64,000 nucleotides of DNA from Arenicellales bacterium (GCA_028284225.1 JANQSD010000001.1:462609-526608), one strand, 5' to 3'. Positions 1-9,702 are shown, counted from the first letter of the stretch. The notes: a model not told the origin generated them from the sequence alone. Numbers and translations are program-made.

Positions 1-702
1 ACCTGGCGTGTGGCGGGGTCCTGGAAATTCGCACCTAATCTACGGCTCCACTCCAGCTACGGTGCTGGGATTAAGAACCCAACATTGGTGGAACTATTCG
101 GTTTCACACCTGATTTTACCGGCAATGAAAGCTTGAGTCCGGAACGGAGTAGCGGTGGTGATATTGGTGTTGAATACCTGAGTGATGATGGACGCCAATT
201 TTTTGACATTACATATTTTCACCGTGATATTGAAGATCTGATTACCGGTAGCGGCGATACGGCAATCAATATTGACGGAGAGAGTTCAAGTACAGGTGTA
301 GAAATAGTTTATCAGAACGATTTAACCGATAACTTTGGTTTTAATACCAGTTATACGTATAACGACACTGAGGATGACCAGGGCAATCAATTGGTCAGGC
401 GTCCTGAGCATCAGTTTTCAGCAGGTATTGATTATTCAATGCTTGAGCAGGCTTTGAAGCTGGCAGTCGATATTCGCCATATTAAGGATCGAGTTGATAC
501 AGCATTTAATGAAGATTTCAGCACCAGCCTGGTTGAATTGGATAATTATACCGTTGTCGATTTAGCCGCCCGCTATCGTATTAATGAATCGCTATCCCTA
601 AGAGCGCGTGTCGACAATCTATTTGATGAGGAATATCAGGAAGTGTTAGGCTATAACACACCGGAACGTGCTTATTTTGTTGGCTTAAGCGGTGAGTTTT
701 AA
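1..702 (+). CDS. TonB-dependent outer-membrane receptor, C-terminal part
   Basis: Only the C-terminal ~233 residues are present; the reading frame is open at the window edge. The sequence is a run of alternating beta strands ending in the typical barrel close ('FDEEYQEVLGYNTPERAYFVGLSGEF' region, residues ~205-233 of the visible part) with a terminal Phe, the BAM-recognition residue of outer-membrane barrels. Plug domain and TonB box lie upstream of the window. Because the next three genes encode a BtuFCD/FecBCD-type importer, the ligand is probably cobalamin or a ferric chelate; which one cannot be told from this fragment. Family assignment is firm, ligand is inference. Confidence 0.85.
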   Translation, partial: TWRVAGSWKFAPNLRLHSSYGAGIKNPTLVELFGFTPDFTGNESLSPERSSGGDIGVEYLSDDGRQFFDITYFHRDIEDLITGSGDTAINIDGESSSTGVEIVYQNDLTDNFGFNTSYTYNDTEDDQGNQLVRRPEHQFSAGIDYSMLEQALKLAVDIRHIKDRVDTAFNEDFSTSLVELDNYTVVDLAARYRINESLSLRARVDNLFDEEYQEVLGYNTPERAYFVGLSGEF

Positions 703-1497
703 ATCGTTTTTTTTATTAAAATTATAGGGCTATGGCTGGTTTTATTTTTTAGTGCTGTTCAAGCTGATGATAAACCCACTGTAGCCTCAATGAATCTGTG
801 TACTGATCGGCTGGTGCTGGCGCTGGCCGATCCAGATCAGATTCGTTCCCTGAGTTTTGTTGCGGTTGATCCGAATTCAATGGTCAAAGTAGCAGCTAAA
901 GATATTCCGCTTAATCACGGTCGACTTGAAGAAATGCTGGCCGTCGACGCTGACTATATTTTTGCCAGTGAGTTTGATGATCCCAGAACTATTGAGCGGC
1001 TGCGCTTATTTGGTAAAGATGTAAGACAGTTCCCAGCTGCCAGAACGATTAATGATGCCAAAGTTAATATTCAAGCGATGGCTGAGCTAATGGATCAGAC
1101 CGAGTTAGCAGAGCACCTAATACAACAATTGTCTAAACTTGTTGGATTCGCAAAGCCAAGGGAAAAAAATAGAACGATTATCCTGGGTGCCAATAATTAT
1201 ATTAGCGGCAAAAATTCACTGGCCAGCCATCTGGTTGAAACATTAGGTTTTAAAAATATCGCAGCAGAAGCCAAAATCAGTGACTATGGCCAAATTTCGA
1301 TGGAGCAGGCAATAGACTTACGACCGGATGTAATTATAGTGAACAAATATTCAGAGGATTATTCTCGTGCTCAGGCTGTGTTGCAGCATCCGGTACTCAA
1401 GCATCTGAATCAACAGGTGGACATTTACTATGTGCCGACCAAGGAATGGATTTGTGGCGATACAGCGTTGCTGCAAGCTGCTAATCGATTGATGTAG
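692..1497 (+). CDS. BtuF/FepB-type periplasmic binding protein, apparent frameshift
   Basis: Periplasmic binding protein of the cobalamin/iron-chelate class; the mature part contains 'ASMNLCTDRLVLALADP' (class N-terminus), an NHG motif and the C-terminal Trp-Ile-Cys-Gly segment. The first ATG in the main frame is at 790, but the sequence directly upstream (703-789) already encodes a hydrophobic signal-peptide core ending in AVQA/DD, with no ATG, GTG or TTG to start it. A GTG at 692, overlapping the receptor's stop codon, followed by SFKS, would supply the N-region if one T were added to the T8 run at 707-714. So the gene is either read by slippage, frameshifted, or the T-run is miscounted. 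Next gene follows after 19 bp. Confidence 0.75.
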
Positions 1498-1516
1498 TCC
1501 TCATGAGGCTAGGAAA

Positions 1517-2503
1517 ATGAAATCGATACAACAATCTAGCTTGATTCTAATCTTAGCGGCTATTCTGAGTGGTGTTTTTTTTGTTTCGTTGTGGATTGGT
1601 CCGATTGATCTTGAGGTGACTCAGATTTTTTCTGGCAGGGGCGAAGCTACACCGCATTCAGTTATATTTTGGGAAATAAGATTGCCTCGATCTTTATTAG
1701 CGGTTTTGGCCGGTGCAACTCTAGGTCTAGCCGGCGCCGTTATGCAGGGCTATATGCGTAATCCTCTTGCCAGCCCTGGTTTACTTGGTAATGCAAGCGG
1801 AGCAGCGCTATTCTCAGTAATATTATTGTATTTCGGTATTCGGTCTGCATTCATGTTGCCGTTGGCAGGAATGTTAGGCTCGTTCACCGCCTTAATACTG
1901 GTTTTATTAATGGTTGGCAGTAATGCCAGTATTACGGTTTTGATCCTGGCAGGTGTGGCAGTTAACACTGTCTGTGCAGCAATGATGGCGCTGTTATTGA
2001 ATCTTGCTCCCAGTCCATGGGCGGTGCGTGACTTATATCTATGGATGCAAGGTTCGCTCTCGAATGCATCGCTCACGGATTTAATGATCATGGCGGTCCC
2101 ATTAGTTATCGGCTGGTATTTATTATTGAAAAATGATCAGGCCTTAGATGTTTTGACGTTTGGTGAAGATACAGCGAGTTCACTGGGTGTTGATGTGGAA
2201 AAATTAAGGATCTATATTGTGATTGGTTTATCTTTAGCAATAGGCGCTGTCATTCCAGTTACAGGAATTATTGGTTTTATTGGCCTGGTTGTGCCACATA
2301 TTCTACGTCCGTTTACTGGCAACTTGCCTTCCAGATTGTTGATTCCAAGCGCACTGGCCGGTGCGATTTTATTAGTGATTGCGGATATTTTTGTCAGAAT
2401 TATTGCTACCGGACAAGAGTTACGTATCGGCATATTGACATCAATTGTTGGCGGGCCGTTTTTTATTGCTTTGATCATAAAACATCGCAAGGAGTTGTTT
2501 TAA
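1517..2503 (+). CDS. BtuC/FecCD-family ABC permease
   Basis: Inner-membrane permease of 328 aa, the usual size for BtuC/FecD proteins, with about ten hydrophobic segments. Recognisable family landmarks are 'RLPRSLLAVLAGATLGLAGA' near residues 55-75, 'NPLASPGLLG' near 82-92, and 'VVPHILRP' near 258-266 (the ATPase-coupling region). An AGGA ribosome site precedes the ATG. It lies between the binding protein and the ATPase, and its stop overlaps the next start (TAATG), so the three are one translationally coupled operon. Substrate is cobalamin or ferric siderophore; the sequence does not decide. Confidence 0.9.
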   Translation: MKSIQQSSLILILAAILSGVFFVSLWIGPIDLEVTQIFSGRGEATPHSVIFWEIRLPRSLLAVLAGATLGLAGAVMQGYMRNPLASPGLLGNASGAALFSVILLYFGIRSAFMLPLAGMLGSFTALILVLLMVGSNASITVLILAGVAVNTVCAAMMALLLNLAPSPWAVRDLYLWMQGSLSNASLTDLMIMAVPLVIGWYLLLKNDQALDVLTFGEDTASSLGVDVEKLRIYIVIGLSLAIGAVIPVTGIIGFIGLVVPHILRPFTGNLPSRLLIPSALAGAILLVIADIFVRIIATGQELRIGILTSIVGGPFFIALIIKHRKELF

Positions 2504-3249
2504 TGATTGAGGCAACGTCGATCTGCAGCGCTGAGCCTGATTTATTTGGTGTCGATATCAATTTAGAACCTGGAAAATTGACCGGTATTGTCGGTCCTAA
2601 TGGTGCCGGTAAAACCACTTTGTTAAAAATTTTAGCTGGCTTGACGAAACCTGTTTCCGGCGAGTTAAACTTGAATGAACAGCCGTTTGAATTATTCCAG
2701 TCTTTAGAGCGAGCAAGACACATCGCATATCTGGAACAATATTCATTTGTACATTGGCCGCTGGATGTATGGCAATTGGTTAAACTGGGCCGTTATCCAC
2801 ATCGTGATCGACCTGGCAATTCGCCCCAAATCGACACTCAGGTAGTCAACGATGTGATGCAGCAAGTTGGTATCCAGGATTTGTCGACGCGGACATTCCA
2901 CTCCTTGTCAGGCGGGGAGCGTGCACGGGTTTTGTTGGCAAGAGCGTTAGCCGTGCAAGCAGATCATTTATTGGTCGATGAGCCTATTGCCTCATTGGAT
3001 TTGAAATACCAGTTTGAAATAATGCAATTGTTGGTCGATCAAACAAACAACAATATTTGTGTTGGTGTTATTCTGCATGATTTGAACCTTGCACTAAAAT
3101 ATTGTAATTTCATATATTTAATGGATAAAGGTAAAGTTGTTTCTAGAGGTTTGCCAACACAAGTATTAACGCAGGAAAACATTAAACAGACCTTTGATAT
3201 CGATGTCAAAGTTCATGATACGGGGATTGAAATTTACTCGTTAAGATGA
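2503..3249 (+). CDS. BtuD/FecE-type ABC ATPase
   Basis: Cytoplasmic ATP-binding subunit, 248 aa. Walker A GPNGAGKTT spans residues 31-39, a Q-loop region follows near 78-80, the signature LSGGE is at 135-139, Walker B ends in D159-E160, and the switch histidine lies in 'ILHDLN' near 193-198. This is the full set needed for ATPase activity. The ATG overlaps the permease stop by one base. The C-terminal ~30 residues ('FDIDVKVHDTGIEIY') match the short tail found on cobalamin/iron ATPases. Partner of the permease and binding protein just upstream. Confidence 0.9.
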   Translation: MIEATSICSAEPDLFGVDINLEPGKLTGIVGPNGAGKTTLLKILAGLTKPVSGELNLNEQPFELFQSLERARHIAYLEQYSFVHWPLDVWQLVKLGRYPHRDRPGNSPQIDTQVVNDVMQQVGIQDLSTRTFHSLSGGERARVLLARALAVQADHLLVDEPIASLDLKYQFEIMQLLVDQTNNNICVGVILHDLNLALKYCNFIYLMDKGKVVSRGLPTQVLTQENIKQTFDIDVKVHDTGIEIYSLR

Positions 3250-3284
3250 GGCAGGGGTGGTTAGTAAACAACGTTCTATTGGTT

Positions 3285-3403
3285 GTCTTTCTGAGGCGAT
3301 AGCCGAAGAATCTCCTTTAAATCGGTTACACACTTAGATAATAATATTATTAGAAACAGATTCTTTCACGTTATCCTCATCAGGATAACAGTAGAGTCTT
3401 CTT
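3285..3403. repeat. dispersed ~120-bp intergenic repeat, copy 1; gap 3250-3616
   Basis: The 367-bp stretch between the ABC ATPase gene and the next gene holds no credible ORF. Within it, 3285-3403 aligns with 59115-59237: both begin G-TC-TTCTGAG, share 'CGAAGAATCTCC', 'TTAGAT', 'AACAGAT' and 'CTCATCAGGAT-ACAGTA'. This is an ancient, diverged intergenic repeat. The rest of the gap (3404-3616) is AT-rich and presumably carries the promoter of the following gene, but no clear -35/-10 pair was assigned. Confidence 0.55.
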
Positions 3404-3616
3404 TTATTGATATATCTCTGAACTCAAGTTAACTAAAAAGTCACCAACGCTTTTCGACTAATTTTTGCTCCCAGCAATTGGGTTGGGATTAAGTAATTCT
3501 CTTCATTTTGTTTGATATTGACTGTAAATATTGCACCTGTAGTTGTGAAAAAACCTATGGATAGTTAACGATAAGCCAGTCATAATCTTAATCATAATTA
3601 CTATTTAAAGATTGCC

Positions 3617-4372
3617 GTGAAACTAAAAAAGGACATGATGAGAGAATTTAGACCAATTCATCGAATATTTGCGGTATTACATAATAAACTAAGTTGTCTG
3701 AAACCGAATTTTAGTCGACTACTTATTTTCTTATTCAGCTTTTTATTTCTTCAGCAGGTCAGTGCATGTGAAATTGATATTTACAGTTATGTCGAACCGG
3801 ATAATATTCGCAAAGTCTATCATTATAAAAGTATTACGGAAGCAGCTCTGCCAGAGATGAATTTTGAAGATGTTGCTGGAAAATATATTTATACACCAAT
3901 ACATAGTGAAACTAATGACACTATAAAAACACTTACTGTTAACGTAATGCAAGAACAACTGCCTGATTATTATCCGACTGACTATACGATACAGTACAGA
4001 CGAATACCGGGTGATGGATATTTCAGCCTTGAGTTCGACGCCACCGGGAATTCAACAGAACACCTGATATTGCCAGAGTGCATAAAAGTAGGTTCGAACT
4101 GGGAAACAAGTTCTTTTTGGGATAAAGAAGAATTAGTCTCACAAGGGCAGATTAACTTGCCGATAGGGCATTTTGATAATTGTCTAACTATAAGACGTAT
4201 TGCAACTGAACGAACCGATGCCAGTAAAAAGGTGGGCGAGAGGCAAATTAGTCAATCTATTCGTTGTGAAGGCATCGGCCTTGTCAGTTCAACAATTACT
4301 AACAAAATCAATGCGGTTAATTTCCAAACTGTAACAACAATGGTACTCGAATCTCATCAGTCTCTAAATTGA
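3617..4372 (+). CDS. exported protein of unknown function
   Basis: A 251-aa protein without a family I recognise. A hydrophobic stretch (LLIFLFSFLFLQQVSA, roughly residues 36-51) followed by CEIDIYS looks like a signal peptide; the Cys after SA could alternatively be a lipoprotein site, though the lipobox is imperfect. The mature part is beta-rich with four cysteines ('PECIKVGSNW', 'DNCLTIRRI', 'SIRCEGIGLV'), reminiscent of small periplasmic beta proteins. The start is uncertain: GTG at 3617 has little ribosome site, while AAGGA sits just before the ATG pair at 3635/3638, which also shortens the long N-region. It stands alone, convergent with the SUMT gene. Confidence 0.6.
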   Translation: MKLKKDMMREFRPIHRIFAVLHNKLSCLKPNFSRLLIFLFSFLFLQQVSACEIDIYSYVEPDNIRKVYHYKSITEAALPEMNFEDVAGKYIYTPIHSETNDTIKTLTVNVMQEQLPDYYPTDYTIQYRRIPGDGYFSLEFDATGNSTEHLILPECIKVGSNWETSSFWDKEELVSQGQINLPIGHFDNCLTIRRIATERTDASKKVGERQISQSIRCEGIGLVSSTITNKINAVNFQTVTTMVLESHQSLN

Positions 4373-4412
4373 CAATGACTAATAACTTATCCCAGATGCC
4401 CTCGGATTTAGG

Positions 4413-5171
4413 CTAATCAAACCATTTTAGTTGCTGACGTAAATTTACGTTATCGCCTACTACAATTAAACAAGGTTTTGCAATAGTTGATGGATCAATT
4501 GATTTGCATTCAGCTAATGTGGTTTCAACAACTGTTTGTAAACGAGTAGTGGCATTGCTGATTAATGCAACCGGTGTCGATCGTTTTGCTCCGCTTTCCA
4601 ATAATTGCCTGGCAACCAGATTTAAGCGGTTAAGTGTCATATAAAATACGATTACGCCACCCGTTTGTGCCAATGCGTGCCAGTTGACACGGCTGTCATG
4701 TGAATCAACGGCATGGTGACCGGTAACAAAACTAACCACTGAATTATATTCACGATGAGTGATAGGAATGCCGGCATAAGCGGGGCCGGCTACACCACTG
4801 GTGACACTGGGAACAATTTTAAACGGGATATTATTCTCATACAGCGCCAGGGCTTCTTCACCACCTCGACCAAATACAAACGGATCGCCGCCTTTTAGCC
4901 GTACAACCTTGTAATTTTCCCTGGCCAGCTCGACAAGTTTTAAAGATATATCAACTTGATTGGCTGACGGTTTTCCACCTCGTTTGCCGGCGTAAATAAG
5001 TTGGCAGTTTTCACTGGCAAGTGTGAGAATGTCCGGATTAATAAGTTCATCATGCACTAGATAATCTGCTGCTTGTATTGCGTTGACGGCATGCAAGGTC
5101 AATAATCCCGGATCTCCGGGTCCGGCGCCGACCAACCAAACCTCACCGCTGTCAATTTTGTCTATTTTCAC
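4413..5171 (-). CDS. cobA: uroporphyrinogen-III C-methyltransferase (SUMT)
   Basis: S-adenosylmethionine-dependent enzyme that methylates uroporphyrinogen III twice to precorrin-2, the branch point to siroheme and cobalamin. The 252-aa length equals that of single-domain CobA rather than the fused CysG. Visible landmarks are 'VWLVGAGPGDPGLLTL' (residues ~11-27), 'RLKGGDPFVFGRGGEE' (~92-107), the 'VPSVTSGVAGPAYAGIPITHR' region and 'PVALISNATT'. Start codon is GTG. It is the gene nearest to soeC on the same strand (about 75 bp away). It may serve siroheme synthesis or, given the BtuFCD genes close by, corrinoid metabolism; that link is inference. Confidence 0.93.
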   Translation of the reverse strand: MKIDKIDSGEVWLVGAGPGDPGLLTLHAVNAIQAADYLVHDELINPDILTLASENCQLIYAGKRGGKPSANQVDISLKLVELARENYKVVRLKGGDPFVFGRGGEEALALYENNIPFKIVPSVTSGVAGPAYAGIPITHREYNSVVSFVTGHHAVDSHDSRVNWHALAQTGGVIVFYMTLNRLNLVARQLLESGAKRSTPVALISNATTRLQTVVETTLAECKSIDPSTIAKPCLIVVGDNVNLRQQLKWFD

Positions 5172-5247
5172 TAGCTTTCAAGGATATGCTTAAAGGCTTA
5201 ATGATAACTCTACCAGCAGATATAAGAGATGAGTTTTTTTGAGTAAT

Positions 5248-6123
5248 TTAACGTTTACCGTAATATAGGCCGACTACATGTTCGGCTTCGGCAAAGAATA
5301 ACCAGCGAGAAATAAAGGTGCCGCCAAGGTGCAATAGGGCAGCGATAGCGATGAAGAATAAATTGCTGGGTAACAGCAGTAGGATTACCGCCGGCACAAT
5401 GCACATCAATACAAATGAAATCCTCCGGAGTTTCTGTGCATGCTTGCGGCCAACTTGATACACCATTTCTTTGAGCAAATAGTTAGTGCCGGTATGGGGT
5501 GATTCAAATAGCCTGACTTTGCCTATATGTCCAAGCTGAGTTGCTGTTTCAATTGTGGAACCACGTTCAGTGAAACGCTCATCACCTTTAGTCCAGACGA
5601 TAATCTGAGCAATACCGGTCAATATCAGCAACACAAGTCCTGCTAAAGATTGGCCGGCCAGGATGGCACCGCCGGCTAAGGATAACAACAAGAACAAGGC
5701 GCAAGTCGTCCAGTGATTCCAGCGGGGTACAGATTTCATTTGTGCATAAATCATTGACGTTGCAAATACTGTGATTAGGCACAGAATTGAACCGATAAAT
5801 CCCAATACATTCATTCTATTTTCAAAAAATATTATAAATAGAGCATACAAACCAATAAACATTAAAGCCAGTACCGCAAACCAACCTTCGCGACTTAGCC
5901 AGCTACTGCGCCATTGGGTAAATGCCCGCCAGGCGCGTTGTGGATTGCCGAGGTGAAACGTTGATGCAACCAGACCAACTACTGAACAGATGAATCCGAC
6001 TGCATAAATCGCAAAGGCATCCCAGCCCTTTGTATCTGGAATACCTAAACCTAACCAGAACAGCAGACCAAAACCTAATCCGGATAAAACAGTAAAAATG
6101 ATGATGGAAGGTGCTGGGTGCAT
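5248..6123 (-). CDS. soeC: sulfite dehydrogenase membrane anchor SoeC (DmsC family)
   Basis: Membrane anchor of a DMSO-reductase-family complex: 291 aa with eight hydrophobic segments, starting 'MHPAPSIIIFTVLSGLGFG', a hallmark of DmsC-type anchors. It would pass electrons from the iron-sulfur subunit to quinone. Its start overlaps the stop of the iron-sulfur subunit gene by one base, so A, B and C subunits form one operon. The assignment to SoeC rather than DmsC rests on the catalytic subunit and the adjacent xsc gene, which produces sulfite; it is a contextual inference. Confidence 0.82.
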   Translation of the reverse strand: MHPAPSIIIFTVLSGLGFGLLFWLGLGIPDTKGWDAFAIYAVGFICSVVGLVASTFHLGNPQRAWRAFTQWRSSWLSREGWFAVLALMFIGLYALFIIFFENRMNVLGFIGSILCLITVFATSMIYAQMKSVPRWNHWTTCALFLLLSLAGGAILAGQSLAGLVLLILTGIAQIIVWTKGDERFTERGSTIETATQLGHIGKVRLFESPHTGTNYLLKEMVYQVGRKHAQKLRRISFVLMCIVPAVILLLLPSNLFFIAIAALLHLGGTFISRWLFFAEAEHVVGLYYGKR

Positions 6124-6869
6124 TATAGAGAGTCCAGGGTTCTATCTAGCCAGGCCAAAAAACCTTTAGGTTCTTGCGCAACTGGTGTGGAAGTGGTTGC
6201 AGTAGAATCTACATCCGTCCAAGTGTCTTTAGGTCGAGGTGGCAGGTATTGGTTCACCGGTTTGGTGTTTTGTTCCGGCATTAAGTTGAGACTGCCACGC
6301 TCAGCAATTAATTGACTGACATTGCTTTGCGGATCACTGAAATCGCCGAAGTGTCTGGCGCCGGCAGGGCAGGTGCGAACACATGCCGGTACGCGATCTT
6401 CTTCAGGCAAGTTCTGGTTGTAAATCCGGTCAACACAGAGTGTGCATTTTTTCATGACACCGGCTGTTTGATCCATTTCTCTGGCGCCATAAGGGCACGC
6501 CCAGGCGCACAACCCGCAACCAATACAATGGTCCTCATTCACCAATACTATACCGTCTTCAACACGCTTATAGCTGGCGCCAGTCGGACAGACTGTGACA
6601 CATGGCGCATCATCACAATGAAGGCAAGATTTAGGGAAATGGATTGTCTGCGCACAACCTTGCTCAGGCTGGACTTCATAGCTGTGTATTCGATTCAGAA
6701 AAGTCCCAACCGGGTCGGCACCATAAGCATCTTTGTCGGAAAGCGGAGCGCCATAATTTTCGGTGTTCCAACCCTTACAGGCAGTTACACAGGCATGGCA
6801 TCCAACACAGGTGTCCAGATCAATGACTAATCCTAATTTACGTTGCGTCTGTTTAGGTAAATCTGTCAT
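6123..6869 (-). CDS. soeB: sulfite dehydrogenase iron-sulfur subunit SoeB
   Basis: Cytoplasmic ferredoxin-like subunit with four [4Fe-4S] sites: C21/C24/C27/C31, C82/C85/C90/C94, C115/C118/C121/C125 and C142/C145/C163/C167, in the DmsB/NrfC arrangement. No twin-arginine signal is present, consistent with a cytoplasmically oriented complex. The ~60-residue C-terminal tail rich in Pro/Thr is variable in the family. It relays electrons between the molybdenum subunit (7 bp upstream) and the membrane anchor (1-bp overlap downstream). Confidence 0.88.
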   Translation of the reverse strand: MTDLPKQTQRKLGLVIDLDTCVGCHACVTACKGWNTENYGAPLSDKDAYGADPVGTFLNRIHSYEVQPEQGCAQTIHFPKSCLHCDDAPCVTVCPTGASYKRVEDGIVLVNEDHCIGCGLCAWACPYGAREMDQTAGVMKKCTLCVDRIYNQNLPEEDRVPACVRTCPAGARHFGDFSDPQSNVSQLIAERGSLNLMPEQNTKPVNQYLPPRPKDTWTDVDSTATTSTPVAQEPKGFLAWLDRTLDSL

Positions 6870-6876
6870 TTTTTGC

Positions 6877-9702
6877 TTAGCCTACTTGCCAACTTAAGTC
6901 TTTAGGGCCTTGTCCAACCGGTGATTTAATCGGTGCAAATCCGGGCTGGGTTTGCAGTTGTGCATCGACCTTTTCGATTTTTACTTTAAGATCAAACCAG
7001 GCAGCCTGCCCGGTAATTGGATCAGAATTAGACCAGCGTAAACCATCACCATTAGCAGGTAGCAGTTCATGAATCAAATGATTGAGTAAAAAACCTTTCG
7101 TGGCTTCCGGTGCATTTTCATCTAATGCCCAGGCTCCTTTACGCTTACCAATCGCGTTCCAAGTCCAAACTGTGTTTTCGTTTAGTGCTGCCATATGCGC
7201 AACAGGCACAGTAATCTCACCGTGGACTGAGCTGACCCTGGCCCAGTCACCGTCTTCAAAACCTTTGTCATTCCAGATTTTAGTCGGAATATATAATGGA
7301 TTGCGACCATGAATTTGTCTGAGCCAGGCGTTTTGTGTGCCCCAGCTATGGTACATGGCCATGGGCCGTTGGGTTAAAGCATGGATGGGATATTCATTCT
7401 CATCAACTTGCTCTTGCTCAAAGGGTTTATACCAGATGGGTAACGGATCATGTGTTTGTTTAATCCGTTCGCGCAAGTGATCGGGGGGCTGACGTTCACC
7501 AAAACCTTCAGCAGCAAGCTGGAATTTTCGCAAGGTTTCGCAATAAATATCAAACACATAAGGTTGTGGTGAATCATAAATACCCAGTTCAACAGCCCAA
7601 TCCTGATAAGCGGTATTCCAGGGTTTATAAAAAGTTGCTTCATCCGGAATGTGGTTAATAAAAAAACCGCCGTTATCAATATATTGTTGTAATTGGTCCG
7701 GGTTTACCTCACCACGACCAATATTTTGGCCGTCTTTGCCGCGAAAGCCGGCCAAGGGGCCAATCCCGGGTCTGCGTTCATGGTTAACAATATAATCCGC
7801 ATAGTCTTTGTATTTTGCCGAGCCATCGTCGTTGACGAATCCATTTAGACTTAAACGGGCGCCTAAATCACATAAAACAGACTGAAAGCCTCGAACTTCA
7901 CGATCTGGCTCAATCACCGGCCAACGAATCGCATCTGCTGCACCATCAGCTTCACATATAGGACGATCTAACAGGCTAATGCAGTCGTGGCGCTCCAGAT
8001 AGGTGGTATCGGGCAGAATCAGATCTGAATACGCCACCATTTCTGAGGAATAAGCATCCGAGTAAATAATTTTAGGAATAATATATTCGCCATCTTCATT
8101 TTTATCGGTGAGCATGTCGATGACGCCACGGGTGTTCATGGAACTGTTCCAGGACATATTCGCCATATACATGAATAAAACGTCTATGGGATAAGGATCA
8201 CCTGCATGAGCGTTTGATATCACCATATGCATCAATCCATGAGCAGACATAGGGTTTTCCCATGTGAATGCCTTGTCTATTCGAGCCGGCGTACCATCAT
8301 CTTTCAAGATTAAATCTTCTGGTCCGCGTACAAACCCCAGATGTGGGCCATTAAGTGGGCTTCCAGGTGTGGATTTGCAATGCGGTTTAGGATGAGCTTC
8401 AATCGGTTTAGGGTAAGGCGGTTTAAACCTAAAGCCTCCAGGAACTTCAACCGAACCTAATAAAATCTGCAATAAATGCAATGCACGGCATGTTTGAAAG
8501 CCATTCGAATGGGCCGAAACACCACGCATGGAATGAAAAGAAACAGGTCGGCCAATCATTTTTTCGTGTTTATTGCCGCGAAAATCTGTCCATGCTTGAT
8601 TGATCTCGAATGATTCGTCAAAGGCAACCCGGGCAAGTTCTGCTGCCAGGCGTTTTATTCTTGATGCAGGAATGCCACAGCGCTCAGCGACATTTTCAGG
8701 TGCGTAATCGCTGCTAAGATAACGTTCACTTAAGTGCTGTAATACCGTTCGATGTGTGACGCCTGCTTGTTGCAATTTTCCAGCCAGATCCGGTTTGACA
8801 TCTGGATGATCGAATGCAGCAGGCTGGCCGGTATCACGATCAATGACCAACATTTTGCCGTTTTCATCACGTAATAACAGGCCGCTGTTTTCTGTATTTT
8901 GTTCGCCATTAACTAATACTGCAGCATTAGTGAAATTGGCCAGATAATTGAGATCAATTTTCCCTGCTTTTAATAATTCGTGAACCAGCGAAAGGATGAA
9001 TAAGCCGTCTGTTCCCGGAGTTATACCGATCCATTCATCAGCGACCGCGTTATAACCCGAACGTATTGGATTGACACCGATCACCTTGGCACCACGTTTT
9101 TTAATTTTACCAATGCCCATTTTTATAGGATTGGAATCGTGATCTTCAGCAACACCGAAGATCATAAATAACTTGGTACGGTCCCAGTCAGGTTGACCGA
9201 ATTCCCAAAAAGCACCGCCCATCGTGTAAATGCCGCCAGCTGCCATATTGACTGAACAAAAGCCGCCATGGGCAGCATAATTAGGCGTGCCGTAAGCTTG
9301 CGCCCAAAAACTGGTGAAACTTTGGGATTGATCTCTGCCGGTAAAAAAGGCTAACTTTTCGGGATTGGTTTCACGCACAGGTTTTAGCCAGCTGGTTGCC
9401 AACTCTAATGCCTCGTCCCAGCTGATTTGTTCGAATTCCCCCGAGCCTCTTGGACCAATTCGTTTTAGCGGGGTACGAAGGCGGGAGGGGGCATTGACCT
9501 GCATAATGCCGGATGAACCTTTGGCACAAAGTACGCCACGGTTGACCGGGTGGTCCCGATTTCCTTCTATATAAGTAACTTTGCCGTTTTTCATATGTAC
9601 ATTTATGCCGCAACGGCAAGCACACATATAACACGTTGTCTTGCGTATTTCATCGCTGACGTGCGGTGACAAGTTGATGTCTGGTTGTTTGTGCTTAATC
9701 AT
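6877..9702 (-). CDS. soeA: sulfite dehydrogenase molybdopterin subunit SoeA
   Basis: Molybdopterin oxidoreductase of the DMSO-reductase family, 941 aa. The N-terminal [4Fe-4S] ligands C24-x2-C27-x3-C31-x27-C59 are intact, followed by 'GVLCAKGSSGIMQVNAPSRL'. There is no Tat signal, as known for SoeA, which acts on the cytoplasmic side, whereas DmsA and thiosulfate/polysulfide reductases usually carry one. The gene is followed by the iron-sulfur and anchor subunits and lies next to xsc, whose product is sulfite. Oxidation of cytoplasmic sulfite to sulfate with electrons to quinone is thus the best role. DMSO, thiosulfate or another substrate cannot be excluded without a phylogeny. Confidence 0.85.
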   Translation of the reverse strand: MIKHKQPDINLSPHVSDEIRKTTCYMCACRCGINVHMKNGKVTYIEGNRDHPVNRGVLCAKGSSGIMQVNAPSRLRTPLKRIGPRGSGEFEQISWDEALELATSWLKPVRETNPEKLAFFTGRDQSQSFTSFWAQAYGTPNYAAHGGFCSVNMAAGGIYTMGGAFWEFGQPDWDRTKLFMIFGVAEDHDSNPIKMGIGKIKKRGAKVIGVNPIRSGYNAVADEWIGITPGTDGLFILSLVHELLKAGKIDLNYLANFTNAAVLVNGEQNTENSGLLLRDENGKMLVIDRDTGQPAAFDHPDVKPDLAGKLQQAGVTHRTVLQHLSERYLSSDYAPENVAERCGIPASRIKRLAAELARVAFDESFEINQAWTDFRGNKHEKMIGRPVSFHSMRGVSAHSNGFQTCRALHLLQILLGSVEVPGGFRFKPPYPKPIEAHPKPHCKSTPGSPLNGPHLGFVRGPEDLILKDDGTPARIDKAFTWENPMSAHGLMHMVISNAHAGDPYPIDVLFMYMANMSWNSSMNTRGVIDMLTDKNEDGEYIIPKIIYSDAYSSEMVAYSDLILPDTTYLERHDCISLLDRPICEADGAADAIRWPVIEPDREVRGFQSVLCDLGARLSLNGFVNDDGSAKYKDYADYIVNHERRPGIGPLAGFRGKDGQNIGRGEVNPDQLQQYIDNGGFFINHIPDEATFYKPWNTAYQDWAVELGIYDSPQPYVFDIYCETLRKFQLAAEGFGERQPPDHLRERIKQTHDPLPIWYKPFEQEQVDENEYPIHALTQRPMAMYHSWGTQNAWLRQIHGRNPLYIPTKIWNDKGFEDGDWARVSSVHGEITVPVAHMAALNENTVWTWNAIGKRKGAWALDENAPEATKGFLLNHLIHELLPANGDGLRWSNSDPITGQAAWFDLKVKIEKVDAQLQTQPGFAPIKSPVGQGPKDLSWQVG

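Noticed and set aside
6312-6830. 172-codon open frame on the + strand opposite soeB
   Set aside because: Lies wholly inside the iron-sulfur subunit gene, whose 16 cysteines are intact; no ribosome site and composition is that of an antisense shadow.
6877-9702. Respiratory DMSO or thiosulfate reductase
   Set aside because: No Tat signal on the catalytic subunit and direct linkage to xsc favour SoeA; not fully excluded without a tree.
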